NCBI RefSeq assembly: GCF_037975245.1
Contig: NC_092582.1
Coordinates: 8,622,501 to 8,686,500 of the forward strand
DNA length: 64,000 bases
Source of the DNA: Apostichopus japonicus
Taxonomy: Eukaryota; Echinodermata; Holothuroidea; Aspidochirotida; Stichopodidae
Reading direction: 5' to 3'
In this document: positions 11,959 to 23,203 of the stretch, in pieces
Numbering within the stretch: the first letter of the stretch is position 1
How the letters are laid out: each line of letters opens with the position of its first letter
The notes under the pieces: generated by a model
Database searches by the model: none
Told to the model about the DNA's origin: nothing
What the model saw: only the letters and a program-made list of their open reading frames with translations
Made by a program: the position numbers and the translations under genes

Positions 11959-13413
11959 TGTGATTTCCTCAGGAAACTTGAAGATATCAAAAACCAAATC
12001 CCCAGTACAGCCATCATCGGTACTTTCGACGTCACTTCTCTGTACACTAACATCCCTCATGCTGAAGGTATCGCAGCCACGTGTGCAGCCCTGTCTAAGA
12101 AGGTCCACCCTTGTCCACCCATCTCTGACATCAAAGCTCTCATGCAACAGGTTCTCACCAAAAACAACTTCACGTTCATGGACAAGCATTACCTTCAAAG
12201 ACACGGGACTGCCATGGGAACCAGGATGGCTCCTTCCTTTGCATGTCTGTTTATGTCTAGCCTTGAAGAACGCATGCTCAGTACGGCTCCCTGCCGTCCC
12301 CTTATCTGGTGGCGCTACATTGATGACATCTTCTTCATTTGGACCAGTGATGAGGATAGCCTGCTCACCTTCATCCATCACATCAATTCTTTCCACAGCA
12401 CCATCAAATTCACCTCTGATTACTCTCACCAACAGGTTAACTTTCTCGATGTGACTGTTCGCAAGGAACACGGTTCTCTCTCTACAGACTTATACACCAA
12501 GCCCACAGACACACACCAGTATCTCCATTCTTCAAGCTGCCATCCCCGTCACTGCAAGTCTGGAATTGCCTACAGTCAAGCCCTTCGTCTTCGTCGCATT
12601 TGCTCTAACAATTCCTCTTTCATTCGCCATACAGATGCTTTGGAAAAACACCTTATTGCCAGGGGCCATAGTGCCAGAAGGGTGCGTGAAGCCATTCAGA
12701 GAGTCCGCTCCCTTTCCAGATCATCTACTTTGGCAGTGAAGGACAAAAAGGGACGAGATTGCGACAACAAGCTGCCCCTGGTTGTTACTTTCCACCCTAA
12801 TCTTCCTCCCCTTCAGAAAATCACCTCTAACAACCACAACATTCTCCTCACTTCAGATAGACTCCAACGAGCCGTCCCTGAAAAACCCATCATCGCCTAC
12901 AGACGACCACGCAACCTACGAGACCTTCTTGTACGTGCTGCTGTTCCACCTCTAACTTCTAACCCCACACCCATTCAGCATGGTACCTTCAAATGTGATC
13001 GTACTTCGAGATGCATCGTCTGCAGCCACCACATTGTTGAATCCAATTCCATCACCAGCCACAGCATGCAACTCACACACAAGACTAAGGGTCACATCAC
13101 TTGCACTACCACCAATGTCATCTATCTGATCTCTTGTAGAGTTTGCGGCATCCAGTATGTTGGCGAAACCAAAACCACCCTCAAGAAGCGATTCTATGGT
13201 CACAGATCCACAGTCAACACCATGAAGACTGAGACCCCAGTTGGAGAACATTTTAACCTTCCCAACCATACCATTAACGACATGTCCCTACAGGGGATTG
13301 AATCCTTAGGTAGCCGTCCTGACCTAGTACGAATCAGCAGAGAGAGGCTCTGGATGCAACGCCTTCGTACCATTCAACCTCATGGGCTGAACATTCAGGA
13401 AGGACATGACTAA
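11959..13413 (+). CDS. PLE reverse transcriptase / GIY-YIG endonuclease, 5'-truncated
   Basis: The frame is open from the inversion point (11959) to a TAA at 13411-13413, about 484 codons. The first ATG is at 12142, but the domain starts earlier. RT palm motifs are visible: FDVTSLYTNIP at 12025 (first catalytic Asp), GTAMGTRMAPSFACLF, and YIDDIF at 12316 (the catalytic Asp pair). VNFLDVTV follows. A Cys/His-rich linker (CDRTSRCIVC) leads into the GIY-YIG nuclease from about 13120: IYLISC..CGIQYVGET, then KKRFYGHRS and ERLWMQRLRTIQPHGLN. RT-GIY-YIG fusions of this kind are specific to Penelope-like retroelements, which prime reverse transcription at nicked target DNA. The N-terminal finger region is missing, so the copy is probably inactive although no stop interrupts the rest. 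Confidence 0.92.
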   Translation, partial: CDFLRKLEDIKNQIPSTAIIGTFDVTSLYTNIPHAEGIAATCAALSKKVHPCPPISDIKALMQQVLTKNNFTFMDKHYLQRHGTAMGTRMAPSFACLFMSSLEERMLSTAPCRPLIWWRYIDDIFFIWTSDEDSLLTFIHHINSFHSTIKFTSDYSHQQVNFLDVTVRKEHGSLSTDLYTKPTDTHQYLHSSSCHPRHCKSGIAYSQALRLRRICSNNSSFIRHTDALEKHLIARGHSARRVREAIQRVRSLSRSSTLAVKDKKGRDCDNKLPLVVTFHPNLPPLQKITSNNHNILLTSDRLQRAVPEKPIIAYRRPRNLRDLLVRAAVPPLTSNPTPIQHGTFKCDRTSRCIVCSHHIVESNSITSHSMQLTHKTKGHITCTTTNVIYLISCRVCGIQYVGETKTTLKKRFYGHRSTVNTMKTETPVGEHFNLPNHTINDMSLQGIESLGSRPDLVRISRERLWMQRLRTIQPHGLNIQEGHD

Positions 13414-13723
13414 CTTTCCTCTGTTCCCTACTCCTTCTCCCCTTTCTCCCTCCCCCCCCCCCTTTCACTCTTCTTCTCACAGCTCTCTTCCCCTCCATTT
13501 TTCTTCACACCTTTCTGTCTTTGTCCCTCTCCAGTTTATTCCTTACCCTGTGCCTTTAATCCTCTCTTTGTCCCTCCACAGTTTATCTCCTTCCTCTCCT
13601 CTTCTCCTGTTGCTTTCTACTTATAATCCCCTTTCATCCATCTCATTGTGTTCACTGTGCTCATTAACCTGTCTGTCTTCTGTGCGTGTTTTTGTCCCCT
13701 CTGTTACTGTAACTTGTCATTTA

Positions 13724-13762
13724 GCCTCTGAAGAAGATCCTGCTAGGATCGAAACGTCAGGC
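13724..13762 (+). ncRNA. Hammerhead-ribozyme-like motif in the PLE 3' region
   Basis: The order of parts is: GCCT (13724-13727), core CTGAAGA (13728-13734, matching CUGANGA), one extra A, stem II GATCC / loop TGCTA / GGATC (13736-13750), core GAAA (13751-13754), then CGTC (13755-13758) and AGGC (13759-13762), which pairs with GCCT as stem I. Cleavage would fall after GTC. Stem III would be only the self-complementary ACGT, so a monomer lacks it and a dimer could form it. Hammerheads with minimal stem III are known in Penelope-like elements. The extra A after the first core is atypical. Activity is inferred, not shown. Confidence 0.6.
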
Positions 13763-13845
13763 CAACTTACTTTTACACATTCTATTACACAGGCTCTCTA
13801 GTGGATAAGCAGTTTGCTAACAGTTTTATTTTATTTTGTTACATT

Positions 13846-13860
13846 TTTGTAAGGAAGTTT
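13846..13860. repeat. Target-site duplication, right, of the Penelope-like element
   Basis: Exact match to 11332-11346 (ttgttacatttttgt). Confidence 0.75.
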
Positions 13861-15696
13861 TGGTGGCTAAAAAATACTGTTATTGTTGTTTCTCAAACCA
13901 CATTTTCACGAGTAAATAGGATTTACGGTAAGTTATACACTTGCAAGTAACGAACCTTTTTCATAAAACATTAAAAAATGTGTTGATTTTAAGAAGTATT
14001 CTTAATATATAAGTACTTAATATAACTATGTAGCCTTGCCGTATAAATCAGTTCGCATGTTAATTTGCTTAAATGAACAGTTTTTTACAGTCTTACCATT
14101 TCGTGACTGAAGGCACGCGTCGCATATATACGTACGGTATAACATTATGACTTTGCGATATTATCGGCCGAGCTGGGTTTTAGGTTGAATATGTAATGAA
14201 CAGGTACCCTGGGACCGACTGAACTGCTGAGACGAGTACCCGGTACCGATATTTGGGACTGGTCCCATCACTAAATTCCCATCCTCCCCTCCCCTCTCCT
14301 CCCCCACCCACCAGTCCTCCTAAACAACAGAAATGACATAACCCTATTATTATAATCACTCTCACTCCGGGGTGAAAAAGAATTCGGGCATAAGTAATCA
14401 ACCTCTGATCTGAACAAATACATTTCAAACAAAGAAATATGTAACCAATATTAGTTCCATACTGTCCACTTCTGTAATGAGAAATAGGGAAGGATTATTT
14501 GGCCAATTTAACTCCTCTAACCAAGTATATTATTAAATCACAAGATACGTATACTGTTAATGGTCCAATACGGTTTCCAAAATAGTGACAAGGGACAAAC
14601 AGGCACAGATGAACATCTAACCGATTCACATTGCCTTGGAGACTAATATTGATTGTGTTCAAAATACGTCACTATTTTAATATCCGCGAGCACGGAAACT
14701 GCGTATATCTGCTGCCATCTACTAACGAAACTTTCAAGTCGGATGAATCTTGAAAGTACGTTAAAACAATGGATTATATTACCATGTATGACTGACATAA
14801 CTTTCTGATCATTTCAACATCCACACAATGACGTCATGCACTTAGGGCCTATTTCAAACTGACAGATACTCATATAACATCACTACTGGGCTTCCATGCA
14901 CTTGGCTTCAAGTTCAATTATGTCTAGTTTAAAAAAGGATCCTCCTCTGTGAATCCTCGATTATGGTCAAAACAAAGATGATGTAAAATACTCGGTGTTG
15001 GCCTAGTCGTCCATATATTGCTGTATTTGTTATTAATTTGACTCATTCAGTAACTGTCACAGTTTGTTAAGCGATTTTGCATTTTTTGAATTTGTATAAA
15101 TTGAAACATCGATATGTGTTTCTGTGTAAAATTAAAAACAAAACTTGCAGCTAATGATGTGCAGTCTACATTTAATCAGTTTTTTTACAAACTTACGTAG
15201 CAATTTGCTGTTCTTTTTGTCAAATGAAGTATTCTACGTTACCGAAAGTGTTAACAATCAAGCCATATGTTAAGTTAGAACAGACATACAAACAAGGATA
15301 AAATAAAACATGATTTGTACCGTACAAGTTTGTAATACCTTGTAAACGTATAAGTTCATGTCATATGCATCTAATGAGCTGATATAATGGTATGTATACT
15401 AGATTAGGCAGTTCTTCCCACTTTTGAAAACTATGTTTGTTTCTCAAAAAGTAAAAGTGGTACAACAATGAAACCTATACACAAACAGGAAATACTTCCT
15501 TTAAAGTGTGGCTAAAACCCCGAAATTGATTTTTATAAGAAAAACATAAGTTCTGACCAAATTTGTTTTTGTAATATGTTTGTTTAATTTATGTGGACTA
15601 CTTATTATTTGCTGTTTATCGTCATTTGTTTATTTTTATTGATTTTATTTGTAAATAGTATACCTTACATGATGATTACTTTGCTTCTCTCCACAG
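13861..15696. other. Spacer or upstream intron; no feature recognised
   Basis: Apart from simple C-rich tracts near 14280-14320, I see no coding exon, repeat or RNA gene here. If the exon at 15697 has upstream partners they may lie here, but I could not identify one by splice sites and phase. Confidence 0.35.
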
Positions 15697-15773
15697 GGTT
15701 TATGTTGCTGAACTGCCAGACCCTGTTCCACTTGAAGTGATTCCATCATCTTTGATATCAAGGAATGTGAAAG
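15697..15773 (+). CDS. Exon 1 of an unrecognised split gene (chain 15.7-38.5 kb)
   Basis: A strong acceptor (cttctctccacag) precedes 77 nt that end at a gtattg donor. It enters after 1 nt and leaves in phase 1. The translation includes VYVAELPDPVPLEVIPSSL. The other frames are less plausible; one reads into a stop. The 1-nt overhang joins the next exon (17799) to give Val. I recognise no domain. It is not the first exon of the gene, because it has an acceptor and no start codon. Confidence 0.5.
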
Positions 15774-17798
15774 GTATTGGTTATAAATGTAGTTGAGTAA
15801 GTAATTAGAGACCATTCGTCGGTGGTCTGGTGTTAGTAAATAACAATAAATTAACAGCTCTGAATAGCAAAGCTTCTCCACCTCCGTGTATAAAGCCACA
15901 GATAACAACAAAGATCTCAACTCCGCTTCGCTTTCCCTATTGATAATAATTCCCTACTGGACATTACCCTCGATCAATTTTTTTGATCTTAGCAAATTTT
16001 CTGTAAACGTAGCATTTATTTGCTCGTAGCAGTACAAATACTGATTCAAAAGGGGAAACTTGCACCAGTTATATATTAAAATTATGATAACATTTAAGGT
16101 CGAATGATACTTGGGAGTGCAGCGGACTAACCTTCTTCATTGGACCTACATATGGAGATCACGAGGGCTTATTCGTAGGCTCAAAAATAAGTACGAAAGC
16201 TAACAAAGAACATTACTTTGACCAGTTAAATATATTATTAATCGGTAACTACTGCTGAAAATTACCGTTTGTACATTAGGCATACTGACGGTTTGACGAT
16301 AAACTATCCGTGTAATGGTTAAAGGGAAGAAATAATGGTTTCACATTCTCAGTATTTCTCGTCAAAACGTCAATAGGTCCCCTTCCTATACGATTAACCA
16401 TATCCATGGAAAGAGGTATAATATGTATCGTTCTCCACATTAACAAAACCCTCAAAATGAAATAAGAAACCGGTTATGCACACTCCTTTCAAATTTACGT
16501 AATTGAAAAACTTATCATTTTGACAAGATGTAAACTAAGCGCAAAAAAGTGGTTACCATTTAGCAAACAATGTTATCATTTTCACAACTCCTGAACCTGG
16601 AAATTGCCACTATATTTCAAAATTTTACAAAATAGTTATTTTCCTATTTTTACAGTCTTGAAGGGTTGGAGAATGTTTTCACGGAGTTAATTATCACATA
16701 TTAAGTTTATTACAATGTTTATGTTCCTCCGGTCATGTTTTCTCGTAACATGTTTATAAGTAGTGAGTACGTAGTTTGATGGTAAAGCAAAGTAAGTCAA
16801 GCTTATACGCCTTAAGGCTTAGTTGTCGCTGAAGAATTTAAATACTGAGCTGACTAAAGAACAAATCAGTAGAGTCACAGCAAAAAACAGATTATTGAAT
16901 TTGGTCAGCACTCGTTACCACAAAAAAAGATTGAAATAGATTAAACTAAGACACCGACAAAGATTTGTTATCAAATGAAGATTACTCAGAGAGCTATTAA
17001 TGGATTTGATTCGATCCTCAACATTTCTTTTACCAGACACTTTCAGCTGAAATCCAAAGGGCATGTAAAAAAAGCAAATCACATTTAACTTCATAGTTAA
17101 TTATCAAATTTTTATGTTTTGCCAAGCGAATGGAAATCTTTAATATTGAAAAGCACTGAAATCTTTATCAACTCAAAAAGTTTTTTTTCTTTTTTAAAGC
17201 AGGTCTAATTCCCTGAGACGACCGTCGATTTAAATCAAAAGATTCACAATTGTATAACAAAGTTAAGCGACATAATTGTTTCTATTTCGAAATAAACATG
17301 ATGATTACCTCGCGCTGATATTATGTTTTCTCTCTTCGAAGATAATAATAAACACTTTATTTTGTTCCTTAACTTAATTTCGGCAATCGTTCCTGTTAGC
17401 ATGAGCTCGATGTTTTATTGGCTAATTAATTGATCAGTGATAAAGTGATCGATGTACTATAGATGACGTCACAATATTATAAACTGCAGTAATATTATAA
17501 TTTTATGATAACATTTATACGGATGAAGTATTTCTATTGAGGGTGAGAAAATGCATAAACTGGTCATGGGCCTGGGTGACCATTATTCGACAGAATGAAC
17601 ATTTAAATGTCATTCAAAGGCGAAGTTCAGTGTTATGGACTAACACCTTTACTATTGGTATGTGTGCCGATGTGAATATGTCTAGGAAAAGCAGGATAGT
17701 TCGTATAACAGTTGGTGTCATAATGTCATTCCAGGCAAGTGAGTTTAACTTACAACAATTTGTTATCATTATAATTGGTCTCTTTCATTTGTTTTTAG
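15774..17798. other. Intron of the unrecognised gene
   Basis: AT-rich, with no repeat structure or exon that I can support. The frame opening at 17537 runs over the next acceptor and is judged to be chance. Confidence 0.35.
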
Positions 17799-17851
17799 TG
17801 TTTGACGGTAACCGATCTGCAAGATTGAATTTTCAGACCGGTAAATGGCAG
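17799..17851 (+). CDS. Exon 2 of the unrecognised split gene
   Basis: The acceptor tttgtttttag and donor cag/gtaaga bound 53 nt. The first 2 nt complete a codon with exon 1; the exon then reads FDGNRSARLNFQTGKWQ and ends in phase 0. Its short size and phase match the neighbouring exons. No domain was recognised. Confidence 0.45.
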
Positions 17852-19371
17852 GTAAGAGATCAAACGAGTTTCTTTTATTTATTTTTTCTTCATATACTAC
17901 AGGTTTCGGTATATATTTTCAGCAAGTTACGTTTTACTTTGATTTTTGCACTTTGGCTATTAATGAGTTGATGTGAGTTGGATTAAACATCTCTTTAAAG
18001 GATACAGTATCGATCAATTCAAAAGTCAAAAGGCGCCTATGAAAAAAAAAGGTGTCCATCTGCCAATACTGTTTGCGCTGTTAATACATGCTAAGAGTAT
18101 CCCATTCAGTGTTATGCTGTGATTTCCTATAATATGACATCAATACGATAAGACTGTCAGTGTGTGTGATCTCTATAGTAACTACGTATACAGGTTTCTT
18201 TGCTCCCTGACTGGCATATATGCTTATCATAGAAAATGTTATAAATAGATAGTGACTCTCTTAGGACTGGATGTTCAGTTTTCTGAGGTCACTAGTTAGA
18301 ATCGCAGTGGATACGATATGAAGGTTAATGTTAGAAACTTTTGTTGATTATTAATTATTTCCGATTTGTTAATTGCCATACATAAATTGTTTGTTAAAGA
18401 GAAACTTTACCCGAGATTTTTTAACTTCGGATGTTTCATTCATGACTGATAATTTGTAATTAAAGAGCAGACTCTTTGGATTAGGTTTTTTTAAATTTCG
18501 ACTGACAGAATCACTTCTCAATAATCACATTTCAAACCATTTGTTTTGTTGATTATCTAAACGATCCGTGACATCGTTGACATATATATTTTCAATTTCC
18601 GAGAACACCAACATCTTAACCCATTCATCGTGACAAGGTTATTTTATAAGTTTGAAGTAACAACAAATGCAGAGCAATTTCATAGCCAAACTCTCGCTAT
18701 TTACCGGTATAGTAGAGAGTAAACCACGTAGAGTATTAAAACTGTTCACAATCACTTCAATTTGTTTAGTTCTTTAGCATTACTTTGTTTTGCCATTTTC
18801 TGATGTTTCAGTTCTTTCTTGTATGTTTTATTTCCTTTTGTGTATTTTTACTTTTTTCAGGTAATATTTTTTATACATCTATTGCGAGCATGTATTTACC
18901 CATTCAGGGATATAGTACAGTTGGAATTATTTCAAATCACATCAAATCGAACGTTGGGCACCGTTGAAATCGTGTTTCCCAAACACACTGTTTTTTGTTT
19001 CAATGACGGCACACACATTCATTTATCTGTTAATCTTGGTCTTCGATTAACTCATATTAGTCAGATGTTCTGTAAAATAGCGAAACCAAGAAGGAATCGG
19101 CGGTTGTTTTTGGAGACATGAAAACTAATTTGACTCGATAAATGGTTCCTAAATGTCTCTGCAAATTCACCTTTTAATTAACTACTCTAATTTCTTTTCT
19201 TCTTTCAGACATGGCTAAAAATAAACCTGTCTAGATCATGGATGAAATTATGAAATATCACTTTTGTAGATGCGGTATTTTATTAACAAACATTGTAGTA
19301 CCAACATTGTTTGAGTTTGTTATCAAAAATCTGATGTTAACTTCACATCTAATATCTTCATCCTCCTACAG
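17852..19371. other. Intron of the unrecognised gene
   Basis: An acceptor-like tctttcag at 19207 is followed by a frame that stops after about 14 codons in the required phase, so I did not call an exon there. The open frames at 18785 and 18819 are rich in Phe/Tyr because the DNA is T-rich. They are not supported. Confidence 0.35.
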
Positions 19372-19428
19372 AATTGGAAGAGTGATTACTTCAAGAATCT
19401 CGATAAAGCAGCAACTAAGACTCAACAA
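19372..19428 (+). CDS. Exon 3 of the unrecognised split gene
   Basis: The acceptor ttcatcctcctacag and donor caa/gtaagt bound 57 nt, phase 0 to 0. It reads NWKSDYFKNLDKAATKTQQ, a polar, Lys-rich sequence with a tyrosine. It follows exon 2 directly in frame. Confidence 0.5.
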
Positions 19429-19572
19429 GTAAGTAGAAAGAACTTCAATGGTAAGAATAGAATGTGCACAATCTTTAATACGTAGTAATTAAGCGTTGAC
19501 ACTCATCACAAACACCAGAACACCAGTAATGCAATGAAAGGGCGTGCTGGTATGTGCGCAAGTAATCCATTA

Positions 19573-19875
19573 TCCACCACATACTCTTAAAACTTCCCCA
19601 TCGTACTTTACGAAATGAGGAAGAGACAACAAACTCTACACGAGAGCTGTTACTACACACCGTTCTTGTGATTATTGTATGTTATTGGGCCTATAGCCAG
19701 GGACTAGTTAGACACTTCTGTTAATGGGGTACCAGTGCATTTCTGGGGGGTGGGGGGGCGGGCAGGCAACTCCTTTCTAAAAAAAAAGTTCGCAATTCCT
19801 TTTTGTTCCGGGGGGGGGTAGGTTACATATATTTTGGGACCCTATGCCTCACCAACCCCAACCCCCCCCCCTCCC
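19573..19875. repeat. Intronic direct repeat, left copy
   Basis: Aligns in the same orientation with 25488-25770. Both share an AT-rich part (including cacaccgttcttgtgattattgta) followed by a G-run, an A-run and a C-run. The pair flanks exon 4 and the 4.9-kb TIR element. Confidence 0.65.
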
Positions 19876-19963
19876 CCTCTATATCACACCATGGCCTATA
19901 AGTGAACAATGAAACTAAATTATAAGATAACTGCTCATCATGGCATCTTTCGACCTCTCTCAG

Positions 19964-20041
19964 GATTCAGAGAGTGAAACCTCAAGACTGGCGGGTGTGA
20001 TGGCGACTGAGACTCCGCAAGAACAGGAAATACCTACAGAG
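19964..20041 (+). CDS. Exon 4 of the unrecognised split gene
   Basis: The acceptor tttcgacctctctcag and donor gag/gtaaga bound 78 nt, phase 0 to 0. It starts DSESETSRLAGVMATETPQE and ends QEIPTE, a Ser/Thr/Glu/Pro-rich, PEST-like stretch. The other two frames contain stops. An ATG at 19940 is in frame and upstream of the acceptor, so an alternative start here is possible. The next exon I found (25937) needs an incoming phase 1, so at least one exon is missing between them or the order is more complex. Confidence 0.45.
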
Positions 20042-20114
20042 GTAAGAATCGTCTCAATGCCACACTCGGTCATAGACAATTGTAATGTAGCACACTGAAA
20101 ACTTAAATTGGTTC

Positions 20115-20475
20115 ACCGACTAACATAACGTTAGTCCATCTGGTGCCTCTCCCGACTAACATAGCCTTGGTCAGTTGCTATACCGACTAATTTATTCCTT
20201 AGTCAGTTGGATTTCTTAGTCGGTCATCTTAGTCCGTCAGCTTAGTCGATCAACAATTTCTTAGTCGGTAAATGTATATTAGTCAGTTACATTAGTTGGT
20301 GACATTAGTCGGTCTTTACCGACTAATTTATATGAGCCACCGACTAGTTTATAGCAGGTTTTACATTAGTCAGGATGGTGCCTCTCCCGACTAACCTTTC
20401 TTAGTCCGTATCGACTAACTAGTTGCACCGACTAGATTCACTGAAAGAATTAAACCCGACTAGTTTCACTGACTA
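20115..20475. repeat. Subterminal cluster of ttagtcggt words (left)
   Basis: The 9-mer accgactaa or its complement, with one-base variants, occurs about every 15-30 bases on both strands. Dense subterminal motifs near transposon ends commonly act as transposase-binding sites. That role is inferred here. Confidence 0.6.
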
Positions 20476-21114
20476 GCATCACTGAAAGAAAAGAGAGAAG
20501 AAGAAACACAAATAATGTGTACGTTGGCAGTATTTATTTCTGATAAAACTTCTGATGTCTACAAAAGGCTGACTTTCGACAGATAGAGAAGAAATCGCTG
20601 TAAATAAAATCTGAAAATCTGATTTTTTTTCCAACAAAGTTAAGACAAGTTAATGGATCAAACATGAATCGCAAAAGTATAGCACTGCACAATAATGCAA
20701 AGTTGAATCTTGGGCAAGGGTTCCTCATGACTTTCCTTTTAAAGTGGTACCCCAAATCGACACCAGTTAAGTCTTCACGAACAAAGAGTGTTTCTCTTAA
20801 CTACAAATGGCCTCCCACTTGTCTTCAGGAAGCCAAAATCTGCACCATTATTGACCTGTGAACAGAAAATATGATATACGTGTAAGCACAGATACAGATA
20901 TAGCACATGATAACTCACATTATCATAAACATACATTTACATTAAAATTTTATAACATATTGGGAGGTATACATTTAAATCTAGGTCCCTCAAATTATAA
21001 GCCAGGAATAGCAGCTTTACCGAATTATTATTAGCTTTGCACAGCATAACACCAAGTTATTTCTCAAAGCTTAATAATTATGTTAATCATGCTAATAATG
21101 ATCCCAATAGACCG
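20476..21114. other. Interior of the 4.9-kb element, left part
   Basis: Overlapping open frames on both strands (20534-20861) are short and interrupted. A minus-strand reading around 20860-20530 looks like decayed coding sequence but I cannot assign it. Confidence 0.3.
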
Positions 21115-22786
21115 GGATCCCAGAGGGTTTGGTTAGCTGGGAAGGTAACCAATTGCCTTGTACATCACAATGTTCACAGTGCATTCCTGTATATGAAACC
21201 AGACGACTGGCAAACCGACTGTGGTGGGTGTGGCTGGGAGAGCAATTTTAAAGTCACCTGATAGCTAACCTAGATCAGTTTTCATGGTAACACATCAAAG
21301 TAAGTACAATATGTCAGGTATGGCCCCAAGAGCAACAAATGGCCATTGCCAGTAATTATTGGTGGTGGGGTACCCCTGCCAGTGATCTATAATTGACCCC
21401 TCAAGGCTGACCGAGGTCAGCTCATGAGGTAACCACTTGAAACCTACTGGAAAATGTTGGTTAGGGCTTCAGATACAACTGATGGGCATTGCCAGTAATT
21501 TTTATTGGTGGGGTACCCCTGCCAGTAGACCCCCAAAATGCCCATGACCCATTGACCTAGATGAGCTCATGATGTAACCAGTTGAAAACTACTGGAGAAT
21601 GGTATCACTTCATATGTAAGGGATGGGAATTTCCAGTAATTTATATTGGGGGGGGTACCCCTGCCAGTAGACCCCCAAAATGCCCATTCCCTCATTGACC
21701 TAGGTCAGCTCATGAGATAACCAGTTGAAAAATTACTGGAAAATGATAGGTATCACTTCATATGTAAGGGATGGGCATTTCCAGTCATTTACATTGGTGG
21801 GGTAACCCTGCCAGTAGACCCCCAAAATGCCCATCCCCCATTGACCTAGATTAGCTCATGAGGTAACCAGTTGAAAACTACTGTAAAATGATTGGCAGGA
21901 CTCTATATATATGTAAGGGATGGGCATTTCCAGTAATTTATATTAGTGGGGTACCCCTGCCAGTAGACCCCCAAAATGCCCATCCCCCATTGACCTAGAT
22001 TAGCTCATGAGGTAACCAGTTGAAAACTACTGTAAAATGATTGGCAGGACTCTATATATATGTAAGGGATGGGCATTTCCAGTAATTTATATTAGTGGGG
22101 TACCCCTGCCAGTAGACCCCCAAAAAGCCCCCCCCCCCTCATTGATCTAGGTCAGCTCATGATTTAACCAGTTGAAAACTACTGGAAAATTATTAACAGG
22201 ATTCTATATGTAAGGGATGGGCGGACTCTGGCAGTGGTGGCCCACCAATATAAAATACTGGAAATGCCCATCCTTACATATGAAGTGATACCTATCATTT
22301 TCCTGTAGGTTTCAACTGGTCAAATCATGAGCTCACCTAGGTCAATGAGGGGATGGGCATATTGGGGGTCTACTGGCAGGGGTACCCCACCAATAAAAAT
22401 TACTGGCAATGCCCATCCCTTGTATCTGAAGTCCTAACCAACATTTTCCAGTAGGTTTCAAGTGGTTACCTCATGAGCTGACCTAGGTCAGCCGTGAGGG
22501 GTCAATTATAGATCACTGGCAGGGGTACCCCACCACCAATAATTACTGGCAATGGCCATTTGTTGCTCTTGGGGCCATACCTGACACATTGTTCTTACTT
22601 TGATGTGGTTACCATGAAAGCTGCTCTAGGTTAGCTATTAGGTGACTTTAAAATTGCTCTCCCAGCCACATCCACCACAGTCGGTTTGCCAGTCGTCAGG
22701 TTTCATATACAGGAATGCATTGTGAACATTGTGATGTACCAGGCAATTGGTTACCTTCCCAGCTAACCAAACCCTCTGGACTCCCG
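21115..22786. repeat. Foldback of tandem 142-149-bp units
   Basis: The arms start at 21115 (ending cagagggtttggttagc) and return in reverse complement up to 22786. In the left arm the unit containing gccagtagacccccaaaatg recurs at about 21521, 21663, 21810, 21959 and 22108 (spacings 142, 147, 149, 149). The right arm holds about two inverted units. Arms of more than 350 bp are highly similar. Confidence 0.85.
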
Positions 22787-22942
22787 CTCTACAGATCAGT
22801 GAAAATTTGACCAAACTTATGAAGCTTGCACGTTAATGATAAACTAGACTGTGTTTTTTTTTAAAACAGGTTATGAAAAGTATCTTAAATATCATTAAAC
22901 AGTTGGGTACAATAGTTAAACTCACTCTTCCATCTTTTTTCT

Positions 22943-23140
22943 CTATGGTACTTGTTCCTTTGCTTTTTGGACTCTTGGATAAACTCTTTTGTTCTGCGAA
23001 GGGTACCAATATATCATCTTAAAACATGTCTTTAAGCCATATATAACACAGTTCTCCTCTTCTGTTGTTGCCTCCACACTGGTGTCGTACATCACAGGAA
23101 AGCTCACCCTTGACTTAGATATTTGGCTTTTCAATTCCTG
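22943..23140 (-). CDS. Coding-like terminal exon inside the 4.9-kb element
   Basis: On the minus strand a strong acceptor (ctttttt..ccag) is followed at 23140 by a frame of 65 codons ending in TAG (22943-22945). It begins QELKSQISKSRVSFPVMYD, has a run of Glu, then CVIYGLKTCFKMIYWYP. An internal donor-like site (agg/gtgagc, after about 33 nt) means it could instead be a short internal exon. I do not recognise the family. Being inside a TIR element, it may be an element gene or captured host sequence. Confidence 0.4.
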   Translation of the reverse strand, partial: QELKSQISKSRVSFPVMYDTSVEATTEEENCVIYGLKTCFKMIYWYPSQNKRVYPRVQKAKEQVP

Positions 23141-23203
23141 CTGGAAAAAAGAAACAGCAAAGTATTCATCATTTGAAAAAAAAATAAATAAAGTTGTCAC
23201 CAC

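Larger units (their letters stand above)
11347..13845 (+). mobile_element. Penelope-like element (PLE) with inverted 5' partial arm
   Basis: The body (about 11953-13845, + strand) carries the rear two thirds of a reverse transcriptase joined to a GIY-YIG endonuclease, followed by a pyrimidine-rich 3' region. The front (11345-11952) is an inverted copy of the element's own 3' end and matches 13170-13778 almost base for base; the only difference I found is one base in a homopolymer run. Inverted partial arms, 5' truncation and long target duplications are known traits of Penelope-like elements. The near-identity of the arms points to a recent insertion or to arms copied in the same event. Confidence 0.9.

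Noticed and set aside
11890-12471. 193-codon minus-strand frame and 164-codon plus-strand frame (11960-12454)
   Set aside because: Both are shadows of the Penelope-like reverse transcriptase frame, which has the catalytic motifs.
18785-19121. Hydrophobic frames resembling a transmembrane segment
   Set aside because: T-rich intronic DNA yields Phe/Leu/Val. No compatible splice sites tie it to the exon chain.
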